DNA from: Bretschneidera sinensis
Lineage: Eukaryota > Streptophyta > Magnoliopsida > Brassicales > Akaniaceae
Direction of reading: 5' to 3'
Length of the DNA stretch: 64,000 nt
Assembly (NCBI GenBank): GCA_023935145.1
Contig: CM043700.1
Coordinates: forward strand, 142,782,828 to 142,846,827
Shown: positions 60,735 through 64,000 of the stretch, piece after piece
Layout: each line of letters opens with the position of its first letter
Numbering within the stretch: position 1 is the first letter of the stretch
The notes under the pieces: generated by a model
Told to the model about the DNA's origin: nothing
Databases searched by the model: none
What the model saw: the letters and a program-made list of their open reading frames with translations, nothing else
Made by a program: the position numbers and the translations under genes

Positions 60735-62663
60735 ACAACTCAGCGACGCTGTCTCTCTCATATCCGATTTCGAATTTAGATCCTTCTCCTCGCCGGCAGC
60801 CGTTCATTAGCTATCAGGTAACTCTCGGTATCTCTCATTCTATGTCTTATCTCTCTTTCTTTCCTATCACTGTGTATTCATGTTCATCATTAATGTATGT
60901 ATGCGATATGAACCCTAGTTCTGCGTTTCTTCATTTTAAGTTCCCAAAATAGGTCATGATTAAGAGATAGCTTTTTCTTGGGGAGTTTTTAAAAAATAAC
61001 CGAAATATAATCGATTACTCAACCTTACCAAACTTCTAATCGCTTATTTGAGTGTGAAAGTGTACTGCATGATTTATAATTTCTAAGATCTTGCAACAAA
61101 AATAATCTATTATTCTTATATAATGTGGCAAAACTAGTTTATAATTACTAAGATCTTACAACAAAAATCATTAGTGTGTGTATTTTGAATATTGATTTTG
61201 GATTAACATTGATGATTTAGGATTTAAAATTTGCAAAGTTTTGATTTACTTTTCAACACGTAAAAAATCAGGTGTTGGGTTCGGGCCCAGGTTTGGTATC
61301 GGGAACCGTACCAGTATCATTGTAATTTGGTGGGTTCTGTTGGTAAGGTTTTTAAACTGTTATACAGTTTCAAGTTGTAGGGCCTAATTAAGCGATTTTG
61401 GTTATAGATATGATAAATTTCGCGGATAACTTGTTGTCATCCCTGATCACGTTTACCCTGAACGGCATCTTTGTTCTTCTATCTTGTAGAAAAAGGGAAT
61501 ATGTTCAATTTTGCATCTGAGCTGAGAGCTTATAATATAGAAGATACAAAAAAGAAGTTCAATCTCTAAGCCCGGTCCATAAAATATTTACAATGAGCCA
61601 ATGAGATGATTCCCTTAAAGCGGTGGGCTTGCGCCCAGATTCTCTTTTGGGCATTATCAGCTTGTATGTAGCTGTTGTGTAAAGGAAATATATTGTATTA
61701 TATGCTGGGATACATTTTCTTATGACAATTTAACATTTCCAAGCTAGAGCCCTCATTCAACAGTTGTTTATACTTTCTTTTAAGGGTGCTTTGTAAAACA
61801 ATTTTCATCTTATTGCAATGGGCTTGTAAGGGTCCAATAAAGAAGCAAACTCCAATGTAGGCTGGTAATGCTTCTCCATCATGGCCTTAGCATAGTTGTT
61901 CAAAAGCCTATGCTTATCACAGAGCTAGTAATTATGTAACATCTTAAGGAGGGTTAGCTGCGAGCTGAGGCTCAATTCGGCTTGATATTATCGTGTTACA
62001 AGCTGAGCTCGAATTTTAACTCAGATTCGTTTAGTTTTTAATTCACGAAAGATATATTGTCGGCATTTTTTAAAATGAAATTTTACTTTTCTTTTCTTTT
62101 TTGAATTTGCTTGTCTATTTTTTCTGGGCAGATTTCTTGACATCACAAGCATGGTAATTTTACATGTAGGGAATGTGATAATACATGTTATTATATCTTT
62201 TACCATAGAACGATGATGCTATTATCATAGGCATTACAAAAGTACTTGTTCTTCATAAGAAGACTTTAATTCTTGCTAGTTTGTGTTTCTACATATTCTT
62301 CAGTAACTTTTCAAGTCTAAAGAACTATGCGGAAAAATAACACCTTATGCCTCTTGAATCAGAGGAAAAATATAATTTAGTGCAACTTAAAATGTATATT
62401 AGAAATCGTTCTTCTTGTTTTGTCATGATTTATGATAATAATGATTTTGTAACTTTTGGACAAGTGCTGGGAGAGTATCTGTTTAGGAACTATTAATCAA
62501 TAGGCATGGACCATATTATGCTGAGCAAATAATTGAGATCAAAGCTATTAAGTTGGGTTAACATTTTTGGATTTCTTTTATCAAGCTTATACTATGTTCT
62601 CATGTTAACTCGTGCTTGCATTCTCCAGCTTGAGTTTGATTTATTAGAGAAGTGGAAAACCCG

Positions 62664-63056
62664 ATGGCTCTAGAGTGGGTTGTTCTAGGGTACGCTGCGG
62701 CCGCAGAGGCGATCATGTTGTTGCTGCTGACGATCCCTGGGCTGGACGGGTTGAGGAGGGGTTTGATCGCTGTGTCACAGAGCCTTCTGAGGCCGTTTCT
62801 GTCGGTGGTGCCGTTCTGCCTTTTCCTTCTGACGGACATCTACTGGAAGTACGAGACCCGTCCTAGCTGTGAGGACGAATCCTGCACTCCGTCGGAGCAC
62901 CTCCGCCACCAGAAGTCCATTATGAAGTCTCAAAGGAACGCTCTCTTGATCGCTGCCGCTCTCATCTTCTACTGGCTCCTCTTCTCTGTCACCAATTTGG
63001 TGGTCAAGATCCATCAGTTGAATCAGCGCCTCGAAAGGCTCAAGAACAAGGACTGA
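62664..63056 (+). CDS. BAP31/BAP29-family ER membrane protein, short plant form
   Basis: One coding exon of 130 residues. A likely untranslated first exon ends at 60817 (donor GTAACT) and joins at 62629 (acceptor TTCTCCAG), a 1.8-kb 5'-UTR intron. Three membrane segments can be seen: about residues 4-26 (WVVLGYAAAAEAIMLLLLTI), 42-60 (FLSVVPFCLFLLTDIYW) and 92-113 (ALLIAAALIFYWLLFSVTNLV). A short basic tail follows (RLERLKNKD). The FxxLTDIYWKYE stretch and the overall length fit the short plant B-cell receptor-associated-like proteins (such as Arabidopsis At5g17190, from memory). They lack the long coiled-coil of animal BAP31. Animal BAP31 is an ER cargo and quality-control factor; the plant role is little known. 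The coding part is much more GC-rich than its surroundings. Confidence 0.85.
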   Translation: MALEWVVLGYAAAAEAIMLLLLTIPGLDGLRRGLIAVSQSLLRPFLSVVPFCLFLLTDIYWKYETRPSCEDESCTPSEHLRHQKSIMKSQRNALLIAAALIFYWLLFSVTNLVVKIHQLNQRLERLKNKD

Positions 63057-64000
63057 TTCACAACATTGCAGGTCACTTGATACAGCCTATGTCACCTCTA
63101 TGCACTCGAGGTGCCCTGATGTCCGTCAATCTGGCGGCATGTGACACATGCACCCGGTGTTTATAGAAATCTTTTTTCACAAGGGAATAACTTTCGTTTA
63201 GAGTTAGATGCAATGAAAATGCGCGGACAAATTGTCTTTGCTTTGTGCTTACTGGTTCCATATGCACATGAATTAGTAGGGGTCTTTGCATTATCTTGGA
63301 GATGGTGGTGGTATTTACGAGTACGAAAGCTTATTAGGATAACAATTCCTCCAACGACCCATTAAGAAATCACTTCGAAATTTATGTTGCTAAGTGCTAT
63401 AGACGATTTCAAAGAAAACAAAAACAAAAAAACAGATCGCTCGGGTCATTTGGTCAAATAATCACTTTTGGGTGCTTTATAAAAGAGATCCGAAATTGAT
63501 CATCCTTCCTAACAATGTAAAATAAAAAATGTAAAGCAAATTAGAAAAATAGAACTTGCATTGTTCTGATTCAAGTTAAAGAAGAGTCGCACACAAAAAT
63601 CAATATTTGGACCTGTAACTCTATGTTCAATGAACTTATCGTTAATGCAATGTATGTTTTCATACAGCCAAGTTAATATACTTATTGTCCTCATTCTGTT
63701 ACGTTTTGATATGTCACTATGTATAAAAGTTTTGTTTTTATATTTTAAAAATAAATTGAATTGTTTCCTTTATGTTTGTTACAGGGTTGAAAGTTTTGAT
63801 GGTTAGTTGTTGATGGAACCTTGGTATGAGTTGACTAGGAAAATCAATGGTAATGTGCCCTAGTATTTATTTTAATGTTATGCCTTTTTTTGGGCTGCAC
63901 AATGGTCTAATTTTCGAAATTTGATGAAACCAAACATATTTAAGTAGGTAAAGAAAAAAAATATTGACGTAGATAAACACAAATGAATATCAATATAACT
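63057..64000. other. Downstream region with no gene recognised
   Basis: Holds the 3' UTR of the BAP31-like gene and AT-rich DNA to the end of the window. Short frames at 63141-63365 and 63509-63694 show no domains. Confidence 0.5.

Noticed and set aside
1..64000. CRISPR arrays, prokaryotic operons, defence islands, complete tRNA or rRNA genes
   Set aside because: No regularly spaced repeats, no prokaryotic gene packing, and only degenerate tRNA-like SINE segments were seen.

Overview
This is nuclear DNA from a dicotyledonous plant. The reasons are split genes with short GT-AG introns in an AT-rich background, plant-only gene families (plastid ribosome factor PSRP1, clock protein PRR5, NHL/LEA_2, plant SR protein, PAM2/RRM CID protein), and plant-type transposons (Ty3/gypsy element, tRNA-derived SINE, LINE RNase H remnant). 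I cannot name the species. I rebuilt exon structures by hand from frame continuity, splice sites and family conservation. No transcript evidence was available.

Layout. 1.1-2.8 kb (+): a two-exon mTERF organellar gene-expression factor. 4.4-6.7 kb (-): PSRP1, five coding exons. 7.5-12.9 kb (-): one decayed Ty3/gypsy retrotransposon with two 439-bp LTRs, followed by a LINE-type RNase H relic (about 13.1-13.6 kb). 14.6-20.5 kb (+): PRR5, eight coding exons, with a G-box and two evening elements upstream. 24.1-24.7 kb (+): a single-exon NHL26-like membrane protein. 27.9-28.6 kb (-): a single-exon protein with a degenerate Nudix box, with a tandem 186-bp duplication upstream. 29.6-35.0 kb (-): an SR34a-type splicing factor that in this sequence has ATA where the start ATG is expected and an in-frame TGA. 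35.5-42.5 kb (+): a divergently transcribed WD40/TFIIIC-like protein of 15 coding exons. 42.5-49.4 kb: AT-rich intergenic DNA with an inverted-repeat cluster. 49.6-55.4 kb (+): a CID-type PABP-interacting RRM protein whose 3.7-kb intron holds three tandem duplications and a SINE with a 21-bp target-site duplication. 57.1-58.8 kb (-): an ARP1-like single-RRM protein. 60.7-63.1 kb (+): a short BAP31-family ER membrane protein behind a 1.8-kb 5'-UTR intron.

These are independent plant genes, not an operon, although several act in RNA processing or translation (SR34a-like, CID, ARP1-like, PSRP1, TFIIIC-like). From memory of the Arabidopsis genome, PRR5 and PSRP1 lie close together near At5g24470-24490, and CID10, the WD40 gene and SR34a lie close together near At3g49390-49430. 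This window would therefore join two Arabidopsis blocks that may be duplicates of one ancestral segment.

The best leads are the double lesion in the SR34a-like gene, with a possible in-frame splice rescue of the nonsense codon, and the repeated tandem duplications inside introns. I saw no sign of a bacterial-type defence system, CRISPR array or other wholly new system.
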